Program-made: the position numbers and the translations under genes
In this document: in pieces, positions 7,680-16,606 of the stretch
How the letters are laid out: each line of letters starts with the position of its first letter
Position numbering within the stretch: the first letter of the stretch is position 1
Origin: Myxococcus guangdongensis
GTDB lineage: Bacteria > Myxococcota > Myxococcia > Myxococcales > Myxococcaceae
Direction of reading: 5' to 3'
Assembly (NCBI RefSeq): GCF_024198255.1
Contig: NZ_JAJVKW010000005.1
Location: 434,001 to 498,000, forward strand
DNA: 64,000 bases
The notes under the pieces: generated by a model
The model's database searches: none
Told to the model about the DNA's origin: nothing
The model's input: the letters and a program-made list of their open reading frames with translations, nothing else

Positions 7680-9715
7680 CGCCCCCCACGTTGGGCAACA
7701 CGACGCCGGGCCGCGAGCTGCGCCGGCGCTTCCTGTGGCTGGGCCTGGCCATGACGGTGGGCCTGGCCCTGTTGTCCATCCAGCTCTACCGCCTGCAGAT
7801 CACCCGCGGCGAGGAGTACTCCGCCAAGAGCGTGGCCAACTTCGTCAAGGAGGTGCGGCTGCGCGCCGACCGCGGCGTCATCAAGGACTCGCGCGGCACC
7901 ATCCTCGTCGACAGCCGCCCGTCGTTCGACGCCGTCGTCACGCCCGCGTTCTGCACGGACTGCTTCGACCAGGTCATCCCCCGGCTGGCGGAGCTGCTCC
8001 AGTGGGACGCGGACCAGGCGAAGAAGGTGGAGGACCTGGTGCGCCAGGGCCGCCGCAACGCGCCCTTCCAGCCGGTGCCGGTGCGCGTGGACCTGACGCG
8101 CGACGAGTACGACCGGCTGGCGGCGCGCCGGGACATCCTGGACGGCGTGGAGGTGGCGCCCGTCCCGCACCGCTTCTACCGGACCAACACGGTGCTGTCG
8201 CACGTGCTGGGCTACATGAACGAAATCACCCAGGAGGAGCTCGAGCGGCTCAACGGCGACGGCGCGCGCTACGCGCTGGGCGACTACATTGGCCGGCGCG
8301 GCCTGGAGCGCTACTTCGAGCAGCGCCTGCGCGGCCAGGACGGCGTGCGCAAGGAAGTGGTCAACGCGCGCGGCCAGAAGATCGAAGAGCTCAACGTCAA
8401 GCTGGGCGACAACGCCGTGGTGCAGCCCAAGGCGGGCAGCAACCTGGTGCTGTCCATCGACATGCGGCTGCAGGAAGAGGCCGAGCGCGCCTTCCCCGGC
8501 GTCACCGGCGCGGTGGTCGCCATCGACGTGCACACGGGCTTCATCCGCGCGCTGGTGTCCCGGCCCGGCTTCGACCCGAACCTCCTGACCGGCCGCGTGA
8601 CGCCCACGCAGATGGCGCAGCTGTCGAGAGACCCCCTGGAGCCCATGGTCAACCGCGTGGCGGCCGAGCACTACAGCCCGGGCTCCACCTTCAAGGTCGT
8701 CACCGCGCTGGCGGCGTTCAAGTCCGGCGCGTTCCGCCCCGAGACGGTGGTGAACTGCCCCGGCGGCTACCGGCTGGGCGCGCGCACCTGGCGCTGCCAC
8801 CTGGACCGCGGCCACGGCCACGTCAACGGCCTGGACGCGATGAAGAGCTCCTGCGACACCTGGTTCTACAAGGTGGCGGACACCATCGGCCTGGACCCGA
8901 TTGGCGAGATGGGCAAGTCCCTGGGCCTGGGCAGCCCCACCGGCATCAGCGTGGTGGCGGAGGTGCCCGGCATCATGCCGACCAGCGCGTACCACGACAA
9001 AGCCTCGCCCGGCGGCTACACCAAGGGCATGGCGCTCAACAGCGCCATCGGCCAGGGTGACAACAACGTCACGCCGCTGCAGCTCGCGCTGATGTACGCG
9101 GCCATCGCCAACGGCGGCACGCTGTACAAGCCGCAGATGGTGCAGCGGCTGGAGAACCTGGACGGCCAGGTCATCGAGGAGTTCAAGCCGGAGATCGTCC
9201 GTCAGGTGGACCTGCCGCCCGCGCACCTGAAGGCCGTCATCGAGGGCCTGGTGAAGGTGGCCCACGAGCCGGGCGGCACCTCGTACCGCTCGCGCCTGAA
9301 GCACATGCGGGACCTGGACGTGAAGGTGGCGGCGAAGACGGGCACCGCGCAGGTGGCGCGCCTGGGCGCCATCCGCCTGAAGACGCACCAGATGAGCTTC
9401 TTCGAGAGAGATCACGCCTGGTTCGCGGGCTTCGCCCCGGCGGACCATCCTGAAATCGCGGTGGTGGTGCTCAACGAGCACGGCGGCCACGGCGGCTCGG
9501 ACGCGGCGCCCACGGCGATGGCCGTCATCCAGAAGTACCTGGACCTGAAGAAGCTGGACGCCACGGCGCCGCCGCCGCGTCCCAACCAGCCCTACACCCC
9601 GTCGATGTTCCGCGCGCCGTCCCCCGACGAGGCGGCCATGACGCGCGGCGTGCGTCCCCCCACGCAGCTTCCGGGCGACGAGGAGTCCGAGGACAGGCAT
9701 GCAACTCAGGATTGA
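7676..9715 (+). CDS. mrdA: Penicillin-binding protein 2 (elongation transpeptidase)
   Basis: 679 residues from GTG 7676, which overlaps the mreD stop as GTGA; longer upstream readings are only the shadow of mreD. One N-terminal membrane helix (about 18-38), a PBP dimerisation domain ('RADRGVIKDSRGTILVD'), and the transpeptidase domain with active-site 'YSPGSTFKVV' (Ser337 in STFK), the PBP2 'SSCDTWFYK' motif in place of SxN, and 'AAKTGTAQV' (KTG at 554-556). It cross-links peptidoglycan during cell elongation with RodA. It is overlapped at the 3' end by rodA. The C-terminal tail of about 45 residues is Pro-rich and probably unstructured. Confidence 0.97.
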   Translation: MTPPTLGNTTPGRELRRRFLWLGLAMTVGLALLSIQLYRLQITRGEEYSAKSVANFVKEVRLRADRGVIKDSRGTILVDSRPSFDAVVTPAFCTDCFDQVIPRLAELLQWDADQAKKVEDLVRQGRRNAPFQPVPVRVDLTRDEYDRLAARRDILDGVEVAPVPHRFYRTNTVLSHVLGYMNEITQEELERLNGDGARYALGDYIGRRGLERYFEQRLRGQDGVRKEVVNARGQKIEELNVKLGDNAVVQPKAGSNLVLSIDMRLQEEAERAFPGVTGAVVAIDVHTGFIRALVSRPGFDPNLLTGRVTPTQMAQLSRDPLEPMVNRVAAEHYSPGSTFKVVTALAAFKSGAFRPETVVNCPGGYRLGARTWRCHLDRGHGHVNGLDAMKSSCDTWFYKVADTIGLDPIGEMGKSLGLGSPTGISVVAEVPGIMPTSAYHDKASPGGYTKGMALNSAIGQGDNNVTPLQLALMYAAIANGGTLYKPQMVQRLENLDGQVIEEFKPEIVRQVDLPPAHLKAVIEGLVKVAHEPGGTSYRSRLKHMRDLDVKVAAKTGTAQVARLGAIRLKTHQMSFFERDHAWFAGFAPADHPEIAVVVLNEHGGHGGSDAAPTAMAVIQKYLDLKKLDATAPPPRPNQPYTPSMFRAPSPDEAAMTRGVRPPTQLPGDEESEDRHATQD

Positions 9716-10850
9716 GCGGCGCATGGTGCCCCACGTGCCGTGGGGGCTCATCTTCTGCGTGCTGGCCGTGGCCCTGCTGGGCATCTGGAACCTGGCCTCG
9801 GCGTCGCGTCCCCCGCTGGCGCCGGTGTGGTCCAGCCAGGCCCTGTACCTGGGCCTGGGCGTCGTCGCGGTGCTGGTGGTGTGCCTGGTGGACTACCGCT
9901 GGATCCAACGCATGGCGATGCCCATCTACGTCGCCAACATCCTGGCGCTCATCGCGCTGCGCTTCGTCGGCCACACGGCCAAGGGCGCGGAGAGCTGGTT
10001 CGCCATCGGCCCGTTCCGCCTGCAGCCCGCGGAGTTCATGAAGATTGGCGTCGTGCTGATGCTGGCCAAGGTCTACCACGACGACTTCCGCCCCAATGAG
10101 CCGTCCTACGGCCTGGTGCGGCTGTGGAAGCCGCTGCTGGTGGTGGGCGTGCCCTTCCTGCTCGTGCTGGTGCAGCCGGATCTGGGCACCGCGCTGATGA
10201 TCGGCCTGTCCTCGCTCACCGTCATCCTCTTCGGCAAGGTGCGCTGGTACCTGGTGGCCACGCTGGTGGCGGGGGTGCTCGCGGGCGCCATCGTCATCTG
10301 GAACGACTACATCCGCGAGGTGCCCGAGCCTCGGCCCACCATCGTCCGGCACCACCTGAAGAAGCACCAGAGCCAGCGCATCTCCGGGTGGTTGGACCCG
10401 GAGGCGGACCTGCGCGGCAGCGGCTACCACGCGGCGCAGTCGAAGATCGCCGTGGGCAGCGGCGGCGTGTCCGGCAAGGGCTGGCGCGAGGGCACCCAGA
10501 CGGGCCTGCGCTTCCTGCCCGAGCAGCACACCGACTTCATCTTCTCGGTGTGGGCGGAGGAGCACGGCTTCGTGCTGTGCACCCTCCTGTTGGTGCTCTA
10601 TGGCGCCATCTTCATCTTCGGCCTGGGCGTGGGGTTCAGCGCCCGCGACAGGTTCGGCGCCTTCGTGGCCGTGGGCGTCGTGGCCATGCTCTTCTGGCAG
10701 GTGTTCGAGAACATCGGCATGGTCATCGGCTTGTTGCCCGTGACGGGAATCACCCTGCCGCTGATGAGTTATGGCGGGTCTTCCATGATGTCCGTGATGC
10801 TCAGCATTGGATTGCTGGTGAACATCAGCATGCGTCGTCACATGTTCTGA
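9699..10850 (+). CDS. rodA: RodA peptidoglycan polymerase (SEDS family)
   Basis: 383 residues, about ten membrane helices. SEDS landmarks: 'SWFAIGPFRLQPAEFMKIG', 'VLVQPDLGTALMIG', 'AVGSGGVSGKGWREGTQTGLRFLPEQHTDF' region with the conserved PEQHTDF(I/V) near residue 270, and the C-terminal 'TGITLPLMSYGGSSM'. Glycan-chain polymerase partnered with PBP2. ATG 9699 lies 17 bp inside mrdA. Last gene of the elongation operon; the PilZ gene follows 137 bp later. Confidence 0.97.
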   Translation: MQLRIERRMVPHVPWGLIFCVLAVALLGIWNLASASRPPLAPVWSSQALYLGLGVVAVLVVCLVDYRWIQRMAMPIYVANILALIALRFVGHTAKGAESWFAIGPFRLQPAEFMKIGVVLMLAKVYHDDFRPNEPSYGLVRLWKPLLVVGVPFLLVLVQPDLGTALMIGLSSLTVILFGKVRWYLVATLVAGVLAGAIVIWNDYIREVPEPRPTIVRHHLKKHQSQRISGWLDPEADLRGSGYHAAQSKIAVGSGGVSGKGWREGTQTGLRFLPEQHTDFIFSVWAEEHGFVLCTLLLVLYGAIFIFGLGVGFSARDRFGAFVAVGVVAMLFWQVFENIGMVIGLLPVTGITLPLMSYGGSSMMSVMLSIGLLVNISMRRHMF

Positions 10851-10987
10851 GACATCGCGAGCCGTCGACGACGCGAGAACCCACGAGGTCGTGACGAGCG
10901 CTCGGCGCACGGCCAAGGGTGGTGTATGAATCAACCCACCAATTCCGGGGGGAGGGTGAATCCCTCCCGGGCCGGTGGAGGTCAGGC

Positions 10988-11674
10988 ATGCAGAGGAAGG
11001 GTGGGCAGAAGGCGATGGGGAGTGTCCGCGTGGCGGAGCTTCCCCAGGCGGCCAGGGACGTGAAGCCGCAGGCGGCGACGGGGGTGAGCAGGCCGGGCCT
11101 CCCGGTGAAGGAGGAGCCGCGCAGGCCTCCGACGGTGGCCCCCACGCCCGTGGCGGCGCTGTTGCCCGTCATCGAGAAGAACCAGGGGGAGCCGGAGCAC
11201 CGGGAGTTCCCCCGGGCGCAGCTGACGACGCGCTTCGAGGTCTGGGTGGACGACGACCAGGGCGGGCGCCGGTTCGCGGCGAGCCTGGCGTCCATCAACG
11301 TCAGCGTCAGCGGCGCCTTCCTGGAGAGCACCTTCTTCCTGCCGCTGGGGACGGTGCTGGGCGTGAGCTTCGCGCTGGAGCCGGGCGCGGCGCCGGTGAG
11401 GGCCCGGGCGGAAATCGTCCGCGAGGAGCGCGACGACGGTCCGGACGGACGCAGCGGCTTCGGCATCCGCTTCCTCGACTTCAGTGGACAGACGGAGGTG
11501 GCCCTGGCCCGGCTCTTCGTGGGCAATCGCCTGCGCGCCTTCGCCGAGGACTACCTGCGCTCGCAGCGGGCGCGTTCGCTGCCCAATGAGCTGGAGCGGG
11601 TGGTGGATGTGCTTTCGGCCTGGGAGCTGCTCAAGGCGACGAGCACGGAAGCGGACCCCTGGCAGGCCAAGTGA
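10988..11674 (+). CDS. PilZ domain protein (cyclic di-GMP receptor candidate)
   Basis: 228 residues. A flexible Pro/Glu-rich N-terminus (about 1-68) is followed by a PilZ domain with both ligand motifs: RxxxR as 'REFPR' (R72, R76) and NxSxxG as 'NVSVSG' (104-109). It then has 'GTVLGVSFALEPG' and 'GFGIRFLDFSGQTEVAL', typical PilZ strands, and a C-terminal helix (about 175-228). It should bind cyclic di-GMP. ATG 10988 is used; ATG 11015 is possible, and the first 30 residues are not conserved-looking. It lies downstream of rodA on the same strand, which hints at, but does not prove, a link between c-di-GMP and cell elongation. Confidence 0.88.
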   Translation: MQRKGGQKAMGSVRVAELPQAARDVKPQAATGVSRPGLPVKEEPRRPPTVAPTPVAALLPVIEKNQGEPEHREFPRAQLTTRFEVWVDDDQGGRRFAASLASINVSVSGAFLESTFFLPLGTVLGVSFALEPGAAPVRARAEIVREERDDGPDGRSGFGIRFLDFSGQTEVALARLFVGNRLRAFAEDYLRSQRARSLPNELERVVDVLSAWELLKATSTEADPWQAK

Positions 11675-11745
11675 CGCATCGTCCCTCGCTCGCGAGCCTG
11701 CTCATCTTGCGAGGGAATGCCCACCCCTGACACGCATTGACGACG

Positions 11746-11775
11746 GGTGGCTCGCCCAGGGCCGTGGGCGCCACC
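11746..11775. terminator. Bidirectional terminator-like hairpin
   Basis: Hairpin with arms GGTGG-CT-CGCCCA and TGGGCG-CCACC around the loop GGGCCG. Located between the convergent PilZ and AT-hook genes. No clear U tract on either side. Confidence 0.6.
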
Positions 11776-11788
11776 GCGAACTGCTGTC

Positions 11789-12115
11789 TCAGGCGGGCTT
11801 GCCACCCGCCAGCAATCGACGCCGCTCCGCCTGGTAATGGGCTGAACACAGCCCCTTCGAGCGCTGCTCCCGCGTGCAATCCGGCATCGTGCAACGCCGG
11901 TCCGCCGCCACCATGTTGCCCGCAAGGGCCTTGGGCGGACGGCCCCGCCGACGGCTCGCCGCCAGCGTATTGCCACCCGAGCTGCTCGACAGCGGCATGC
12001 CGTGGTTCATTGCCCGGAGGACGCCTCGGCCAATCGCGTCGCCCAGCGCCTCCGCCCAATTCACCATGGCGGGGGTCAGGGGGACCTTCGACAACTCCTT
12101 ACGTGGTCGTGCCAT
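11789..12115 (-). CDS. Small AT-hook protein with C-terminal Cys/His motif
   Basis: 108 residues starting at ATG 12115 (MARPRKELSKV). A helical segment (about 12-42) precedes a canonical AT-hook core 'RRRGRPPKA', then 'CTMPDCTREQRSKGLCSAHYQ', a C-x4-C-x9-C-x2-H arrangement that probably binds zinc and resembles short Cys/His tails seen in phage and myxobacterial small proteins. Together these suggest a nucleic-acid-binding, perhaps nucleoid-associated or regulatory, protein; this is inference. The frame stays open for another 300 bases upstream, but that part has no protein-like composition and a promoter-like TTGACA pair lies in it. Confidence 0.75.
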   Translation of the reverse strand: MARPRKELSKVPLTPAMVNWAEALGDAIGRGVLRAMNHGMPLSSSSGGNTLAASRRRGRPPKALAGNMVAADRRCTMPDCTREQRSKGLCSAHYQAERRRLLAGGKPA

Positions 12116-12580
12116 GAAAACTCCCGTGAAAACAGTCAAACAAAGCCAGACTCCCAATGCGCTTATTTGGCGGTGGATGTCAACGTTGTCAATACAGCCT
12201 GGGAGGGGTCTCTCATGACTCGCAAGTCGTGCCGAAAAATTGGTGACACGACTGCAAAGGGATACGTGTTTCCCACACGTGCCATGCGCGCTGATTTGCG
12301 CATCGCGGTGGATTTGTCCGCGCGGATGAAAATGGCGCGGAGTCTGAGAAATCGCTGAGAGGGCGCGAAAAGTTTGCGTGCGCGTGGCGTGGGATTGGGG
12401 CGGCCGCGGCACTGGCTCACGCCGGGTGCGAGACGAAGCGCGTCACGCGGGGGAGCAGCGTCCCGGAAGCGAAACAGCCAGGGGGCGTCTCGAGCTTTGG
12501 GAGGGTGCGACGAAGCGCCGGACAGGGCGTGGGCGGGAGGCATTGGCCTCACCGCGCGCCCGTGCCCGGCGCCTGGGTGG
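12116..12580. other. Structured non-coding region upstream of the AT-hook gene
   Basis: 465 bp without a convincing gene, visibly richer in A+T (12116-12360) than its surroundings. Two adjacent inverted repeats are seen: ACGTGT-N5-ACACGT at 12264-12280 and ATGCGC-N8-GCGCAT at 12284-12303, three bases apart. Two TTGACA hexamers (minus strand) lie at 12187-12192 and 12178-12183 around the 8-bp palindrome CAACGTTG, a plausible promoter/operator for the AT-hook gene. The rest (12360-12580) is GC-rich and featureless. It could hold a small RNA or regulator-binding sites. Confidence 0.45.
12178..12192 (-). promoter_or_regulatory. Duplicated TTGACA (-35-like) element
   Basis: On the minus strand the sequence TTGACAACGTTGACA contains two -35-like hexamers offset by nine bases. 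A weak -10 candidate (CAAATA or AAATAA, about 12163-12169) follows the upstream copy at 17-18 bp. About 65 bp upstream of the AT-hook start. The central CAACGTTG is a perfect palindrome that might be an operator. Confidence 0.35.
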
Positions 12581-12910
12581 CTACAGCGCCTTCTTGAGGG
12601 CTTCCTCGATGCGCGCCTTGGGGACGGCGCCGACAATCTGCTCCACGACCTGGCCGCCCTTGAAGACGAGCAGCGTGGGGATGGAGCGGATGCCGTAGTT
12701 CTGCGGCGTGCCCTGGTTGTCGTCGATGTTGAGCTTGGTGAACTTCACCTGGCCCTTGTACTGGTCGGCGAGCGCGTCGATGGAGGGCGCGATGGCGCGG
12801 CACGGCGCGCACCAGGTCGCCCAGAAATCCACCAGCACGGGCTGCTCCGAGTCCAGCACCTGCTTCTGGAAGTCGTTGTCTCCGACATTCGTCACGTTGT
12901 CGCCTGCCAT
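12581..12910 (-). CDS. trxA: Thioredoxin
   Basis: 109 residues, full-length thioredoxin fold. The active site reads WCAPC (33-37) rather than the usual WCGPC; Asp28, 'VDFWATW', and the cis-proline 'IRSIPTLLVFKGG' are all present. WCAPC is found in other functional thioredoxins and shifts redox potential only modestly. Cytoplasmic disulfide reductase. ATG 12910 follows AAGGAGACATC, a strong ribosome site. Transcribed alone, divergent from the 13089 gene. Confidence 0.96.
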   Translation of the reverse strand: MAGDNVTNVGDNDFQKQVLDSEQPVLVDFWATWCAPCRAIAPSIDALADQYKGQVKFTKLNIDDNQGTPQNYGIRSIPTLLVFKGGQVVEQIVGAVPKARIEEALKKAL

Positions 12911-13088
12911 GATGTCTCCTTGGGGCCCGCTGTGGCCTGCACGGCGCGTCGTCTAGTACGCGCGTCGTGGGGCTGCAAGAACCGGTGGGCCACGGCCAGT
13001 CCGCCCGCAATGATGCGGCCGGGGCCCCCGGGTTTCACCTGGAAGGAACATCCGCCCCCGGGCGCGGCGCTGGTGTAGGCTGCCGGGC

Positions 13089-13469
13089 GTGACGAAGCTC
13101 TTCCTGCCCCAGGCCCAGCTCGAGGAGTGGGCACTGGCGGACAAAGCGGACCTGCGTGACGGCCGGCTGGTGGTCATGGCCGAGGGTGGAACGGCCTTCG
13201 CCGTCTCGCCGGCCGTGCATTTCCTGCAACTGGTGTCGGGCGAGGACACCCACGGCCTGGTGGCCAAGGTGAAGACCGAGGAGCAGCTCTCCCGATTGGG
13301 GGCCGAGCAGATGGCCGACTCGGTGCTGGTGGGGGAGTCCGCCTACGAGGTCGTTCCGGGGTATGTGGCGGAGGTGTCCGCCGGCGCTCCCAAGCCGGAG
13401 TCGGCGGGCAAGAAACCCGATTCGGAGACGGACCTGTTGGCGGCGTTCCTCCTCAACAAGATGGGCTGA
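13089..13469 (+). CDS. Conserved-looking hypothetical protein at the head of the heme genes
   Basis: 126 residues from GTG 13089. Not recognised as a named family. The first 90 residues are an alternating hydrophobic/charged alpha-beta pattern ('RLVVMAEGGTAFAVSPAVHFLQLVSG', split domain), followed by a Lys/Ser/Pro-rich linker and a short C-terminal helix (LLAAFLLNKMG). No signal or membrane segment. There is no Shine-Dalgarno sequence; a TAGGCT box ends 7 bases before the GTG, suggesting a leaderless transcript. It precedes the CcsA/HemX-like gene by 34 bp on the same strand and could belong to the heme unit. Confidence 0.75.
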   Translation: MTKLFLPQAQLEEWALADKADLRDGRLVVMAEGGTAFAVSPAVHFLQLVSGEDTHGLVAKVKTEEQLSRLGAEQMADSVLVGESAYEVVPGYVAEVSAGAPKPESAGKKPDSETDLLAAFLLNKMG

Positions 13470-13503
13470 TTCGCCTGTCTGCCGCGGTTATGTGCCTGAT
13501 TCC

Positions 13504-14319
13504 ATGAGCCACACGCTCGTATCGCTCGCCTGCCACGCTTACGGCATCGCCGCCGTGGCCTACCTCGCCTACCTCGTCCGCCAGTCGGACGGGCTGGCCA
13601 TGGCCGGTCGCGTCCTGGTGGGCGGCGGGCTCGTGCTCCACGGAGTGGCCCTGTTCGAGCTGCTGGGGGCCCAGGGCGGCCGCCCGGTGGGCCTGGCGCA
13701 GGGCTTCTCCACGCTGGCCTTCCTGCTGCTCGCCATCTTCCTGGCGCTGGACGTGCGCTACCGCAGGCCGGTCATCGGCGCGTTCCTGACGCCGCTGGCG
13801 GTGACGGTGCTGTTGCCGGGCCTGCTGCTGCATGGGGGCCAGTCGCCGCTGCCCCCCGGGGTGCGTCAGCCCTTGCTGCCCCTGCACATCTCGCTGGCGC
13901 TGTTGGGGCTGGCGGCGTTCGCGGTGGCCGCGGGGGTGGGGGTCATGTACCTGCTGATGGAGCGGCAGGTGCGGGCCAAGCGCTTCGGGCTGCTGTTCGC
14001 GCGGCTGCCGTCGCTGGAGTTCCTGGACACCCTCAACCGGCGGTTGGTGGTGTGGGGCTTCATCGCGCTGTCCATCACGCTGGCCACGGGGGCGTTCTTC
14101 GTGACCACCACGGTGGGCTGGCAATGGGATGGCAAGTCCATCGCCACGGTGGTGGCGTGGGCGGTGTTCGCGGCGCTGGTCAACGCGCGCATCTTCGCGG
14201 GCTGGCGTGGGAGGCGTGTGGCATTGCTGACCATGGCGGGCTTCTGCCTGGTGTTGGTGTCCTTCCTCACCTCGTACGACGCGACGCCGAGCGCGGCGGC
14301 CGTCATGAGGATTCCCTGA
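13504..14319 (+). CDS. CcsA/HemX-like integral membrane protein
   Basis: 271 residues with about eight membrane helices. It belongs to the CcsA/CcmF/HemX superfamily: the segment 'LDTLNRRLVVWGFIALSITLATGAFF' followed by 'GWQWDGKSIATVVAWAVFAALVNAR' parallels the Trp-rich loop and following helix of CcsA, but the full WWD signature is not kept. Known members handle heme in cytochrome c assembly, or, as HemX in Bacillus, sit in the hem operon and lower HemA levels. Its position directly before hemA (2 bp gap) favours the HemX-like role. Cytochrome c assembly cannot be excluded. Confidence 0.8.
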   Translation: MSHTLVSLACHAYGIAAVAYLAYLVRQSDGLAMAGRVLVGGGLVLHGVALFELLGAQGGRPVGLAQGFSTLAFLLLAIFLALDVRYRRPVIGAFLTPLAVTVLLPGLLLHGGQSPLPPGVRQPLLPLHISLALLGLAAFAVAAGVGVMYLLMERQVRAKRFGLLFARLPSLEFLDTLNRRLVVWGFIALSITLATGAFFVTTTVGWQWDGKSIATVVAWAVFAALVNARIFAGWRGRRVALLTMAGFCLVLVSFLTSYDATPSAAAVMRIP

Positions 14320-14321
14320 GT

Positions 14322-15656
14322 ATGGAGCTCGTCTGCATTGGCCTGTCCCACCGCACGGCGCCCCTGGTGGTGCGCGAGCGGCTGGCCCTGTCCGAAGCGC
14401 GTCAGGTGGAGGTGCTCCAGAAGCTGGCGCAGGCTCCGGTGGAAGTGTTGTGGGTGTCCACCTGCAACCGGGTGGAGGTCTACCTGTCCGCGCCGGATGG
14501 CGTCGTGGCGCGGGAGCGCGCCGTGTCGGAGCTGCAGGCGCTGGGCGGGCCCGAGGCGGCCGAACACCTGTACGAGCACCGGGGCGAGGCCGCGCTCATC
14601 CACCTGTTCCGGGTGGCGTCCAGCCTGGACTCCATGGTGCTGGGCGAGGCCCAGATCCTGGGCCAGGTGAAGGACGCGTTCGAGCGCGGGCAGGGCGCGG
14701 GCGCGGTGCGCGGTGAGCTGACGCGGGCGTGCGCGGCGGCGTTCGGCTGCGCCAAGCGGGTGCGCACCGAGACGGCCATCGGCCGGGCGGCGACGTCCAT
14801 GGCGTCCGCGGCGGTGCAGCTGGCGAGCAAGGTGTTCGACGGGCTGAAGGGCAAGACGGTGCTGGTGGTGGGGGCGGGGGAGATGGGGGAGCTGGCGGCG
14901 CGGCACCTGCAGCAGGCGGGCGCGACGAAGCTCTTCATCACCAACCGCACCCTGGCGCGCGCGGAGGCGCTGGCGGCCGAGGTGGGCGGGACGGCGCGGC
15001 CCTTCGAGGAGCTCTTCACGCTGCTGACGGCGGCGGACGTGGTGGTGTGCAGCACGGCGTCGCCGGTGCCGCTGTTCACGCGGGAGAACGTGGGCGCGGT
15101 GGGCAAGGCGCGCCGTGGCCGCCCGCTGTTCATGGTGGACCTGGCGGTGCCGCGGGACATCGACCCCGGGGTGGGCACGCTGGACTGGGTGCACGCCTAC
15201 GACGTGGACGACATCCAGAAGTTCGTCGCGGACAACGCGGCCGCGCGCGCCGAGGAGGCGCACAAGGCGGGTGTGTTGGTGGCGCAGGAGGTGGCGCGCT
15301 TCGTCAAGGAGCGTGCGCTGCGCGAGGGGATGCCGGTGCTCGCGAGGTTGCGGCAGCGCGCGGAGGCCATTGCCCGCGCGGAGGTGGAGCGGACGTTGAC
15401 GTCGCTGGGGGATGGGTTGACGGACAAGCAGCGCAAGAGCATCGAGGCCATGGGGCGCGCCATCGTCAACAAGCTGCTGCACGAGCCGACCTCGCGTCTG
15501 CGCGCGGTGGGCCCGGAGGGTGAGGGCAACCGGCTGGCGGGCGCGGCCGCGGAGCTGTTCGGCCTGCTCGAGGCGGAGCTGGAGGCGGCGGAGCAGCAGT
15601 CGCAGGCCATGCCCGCGCAGGGCCCGGCGCAGGTGGCCACGGGGGCGAAGCGATGA
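14322..15656 (+). CDS. hemA: Glutamyl-tRNA reductase
   Basis: 444 residues from ATG 14322 ([15 protein letters not shown]). The catalytic cysteine lies in 'STCNRVEVY' (Cys48); '[17 protein letters not shown]', the NADPH site '[17 protein letters not shown]', and the C-terminal dimerisation helix are all present. It reduces Glu-tRNA to glutamate-1-semialdehyde, the first committed step of C5 heme synthesis, consuming charged tRNA-Glu. 4-bp overlap with hemC (ATGA). A longer reading that starts inside the previous gene is rejected because it duplicates that gene's region. Confidence 0.97.
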   Translation: MELVCIGLSHRTAPLVVRERLALSEARQVEVLQKLAQAPVEVLWVSTCNRVEVYLSAPDGVVARERAVSELQALGGPEAAEHLYEHRGEAALIHLFRVASSLDSMVLGEAQILGQVKDAFERGQGAGAVRGELTRACAAAFGCAKRVRTETAIGRAATSMASAAVQLASKVFDGLKGKTVLVVGAGEMGELAARHLQQAGATKLFITNRTLARAEALAAEVGGTARPFEELFTLLTAADVVVCSTASPVPLFTRENVGAVGKARRGRPLFMVDLAVPRDIDPGVGTLDWVHAYDVDDIQKFVADNAAARAEEAHKAGVLVAQEVARFVKERALREGMPVLARLRQRAEAIARAEVERTLTSLGDGLTDKQRKSIEAMGRAIVNKLLHEPTSRLRAVGPEGEGNRLAGAAAELFGLLEAELEAAEQQSQAMPAQGPAQVATGAKR

Positions 15657-16594
15657 CGTCCGTGCGCATCGCCACCCGGCAGAGCCCGCTGGCGCTCTGG
15701 CAGGCGCGTCACGTGGGCGCGCTCTTGAAGGCCCACCACCCGGGCCTCGAGGTGTCCTTCGTCGAGATGACCACCGAGGGGGACCGGTTCCTGTCCGCGC
15801 CCCTGTCCTCGGTGGGCGGCAAGGGCCTGTTCGTGAAGGAGATTGAGCAGGCGCTCATCGACGGGCGCGCCGACATCGCGGTGCACAGCCTGAAGGACAT
15901 GACGTCCGAGCTGCCCGAGGGGCTGGTGCTCGCGGCGGTGCCCGAGCGCGAGGACCCGCGGGACGCCTTCTGTGGAATCGGCGGTCAGACGACGGTGGCG
16001 TCGCTGCCCGAGGGCGCGCGCGTGGGGACGTCCTCGCTGCGCCGCAGCTGCATCCTGCGCTCGCGTCGGGCGGACCTCGAAATCGTGAGCGTGCGCGGCA
16101 ACGTGCAGACGCGCCTTTCGAAGACGAAGGAGCTGGGGCTCGCCGGCGCGCTGTTGGCGCACGCGGGGCTCAAGCGCCTGGGGCTGGAGCACGTCATCAC
16201 GGAGGTGCTGTCCACCGACGTGAGCCTGCCGGCGGTGGGGCAGGGCGTGCTCGCCATCCAGTGCCGAGGGGACGACGCGCGGGTGTGCGGTCTGCTCGCG
16301 CCGCTGGAGCACGCGACGACGCGGGTGGCGGTGACGGCGGAGCGGGCGCTCCTGGCGAAGCTGGAGGGGGGCTGCACGGTGCCGCTGGCGGGACATGCCA
16401 CGGTGTCCGACGGCTTGGTGCACCTGCGCGGACTCGTGGGCCGGCCGGATGGCGCACACGTGGTGCGGGGCGAGGTGCGTGGCCCGGTGGCGAAGGCGGC
16501 CGAGCTGGGCGAGGCGCTCGCGGATGACCTGCTGTCGCGTGGCGCGGCGGACATCCTGCGTGATTTCGCTCGCCGCCCGGGCGCGCGGCCCTAG
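15653..16594 (+). CDS. hemC: Porphobilinogen deaminase (hydroxymethylbilane synthase)
   Basis: 313 residues. '[14 protein letters not shown]', '[29 protein letters not shown]' (split over two strands, with the catalytic Asp in the AVHSLKD block), 'GTSSLRR' and 'VRGNVQTRL' define the family; Cys241 in '[11 protein letters not shown]' carries the dipyrromethane cofactor. It joins four porphobilinogen units into hydroxymethylbilane. Overlaps hemA by 4 bp; hemD begins 12 bp after its stop. Confidence 0.97.
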   Translation: MTSVRIATRQSPLALWQARHVGALLKAHHPGLEVSFVEMTTEGDRFLSAPLSSVGGKGLFVKEIEQALIDGRADIAVHSLKDMTSELPEGLVLAAVPEREDPRDAFCGIGGQTTVASLPEGARVGTSSLRRSCILRSRRADLEIVSVRGNVQTRLSKTKELGLAGALLAHAGLKRLGLEHVITEVLSTDVSLPAVGQGVLAIQCRGDDARVCGLLAPLEHATTRVAVTAERALLAKLEGGCTVPLAGHATVSDGLVHLRGLVGRPDGAHVVRGEVRGPVAKAAELGEALADDLLSRGAADILRDFARRPGARP

Positions 16595-16606
16595 ACTGCC
16601 GCGCGC

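Noticed and set aside
7352-9784. 810-codon open frame antisense to mreD and mrdA
   Set aside because: Mirror-frame artefact of high-GC third positions; no motifs, no plausible start.
12116-12412. N-terminal extension of the AT-hook protein
   Set aside because: Open but with unnatural composition; MARPRK start fits the promoter-like elements upstream.
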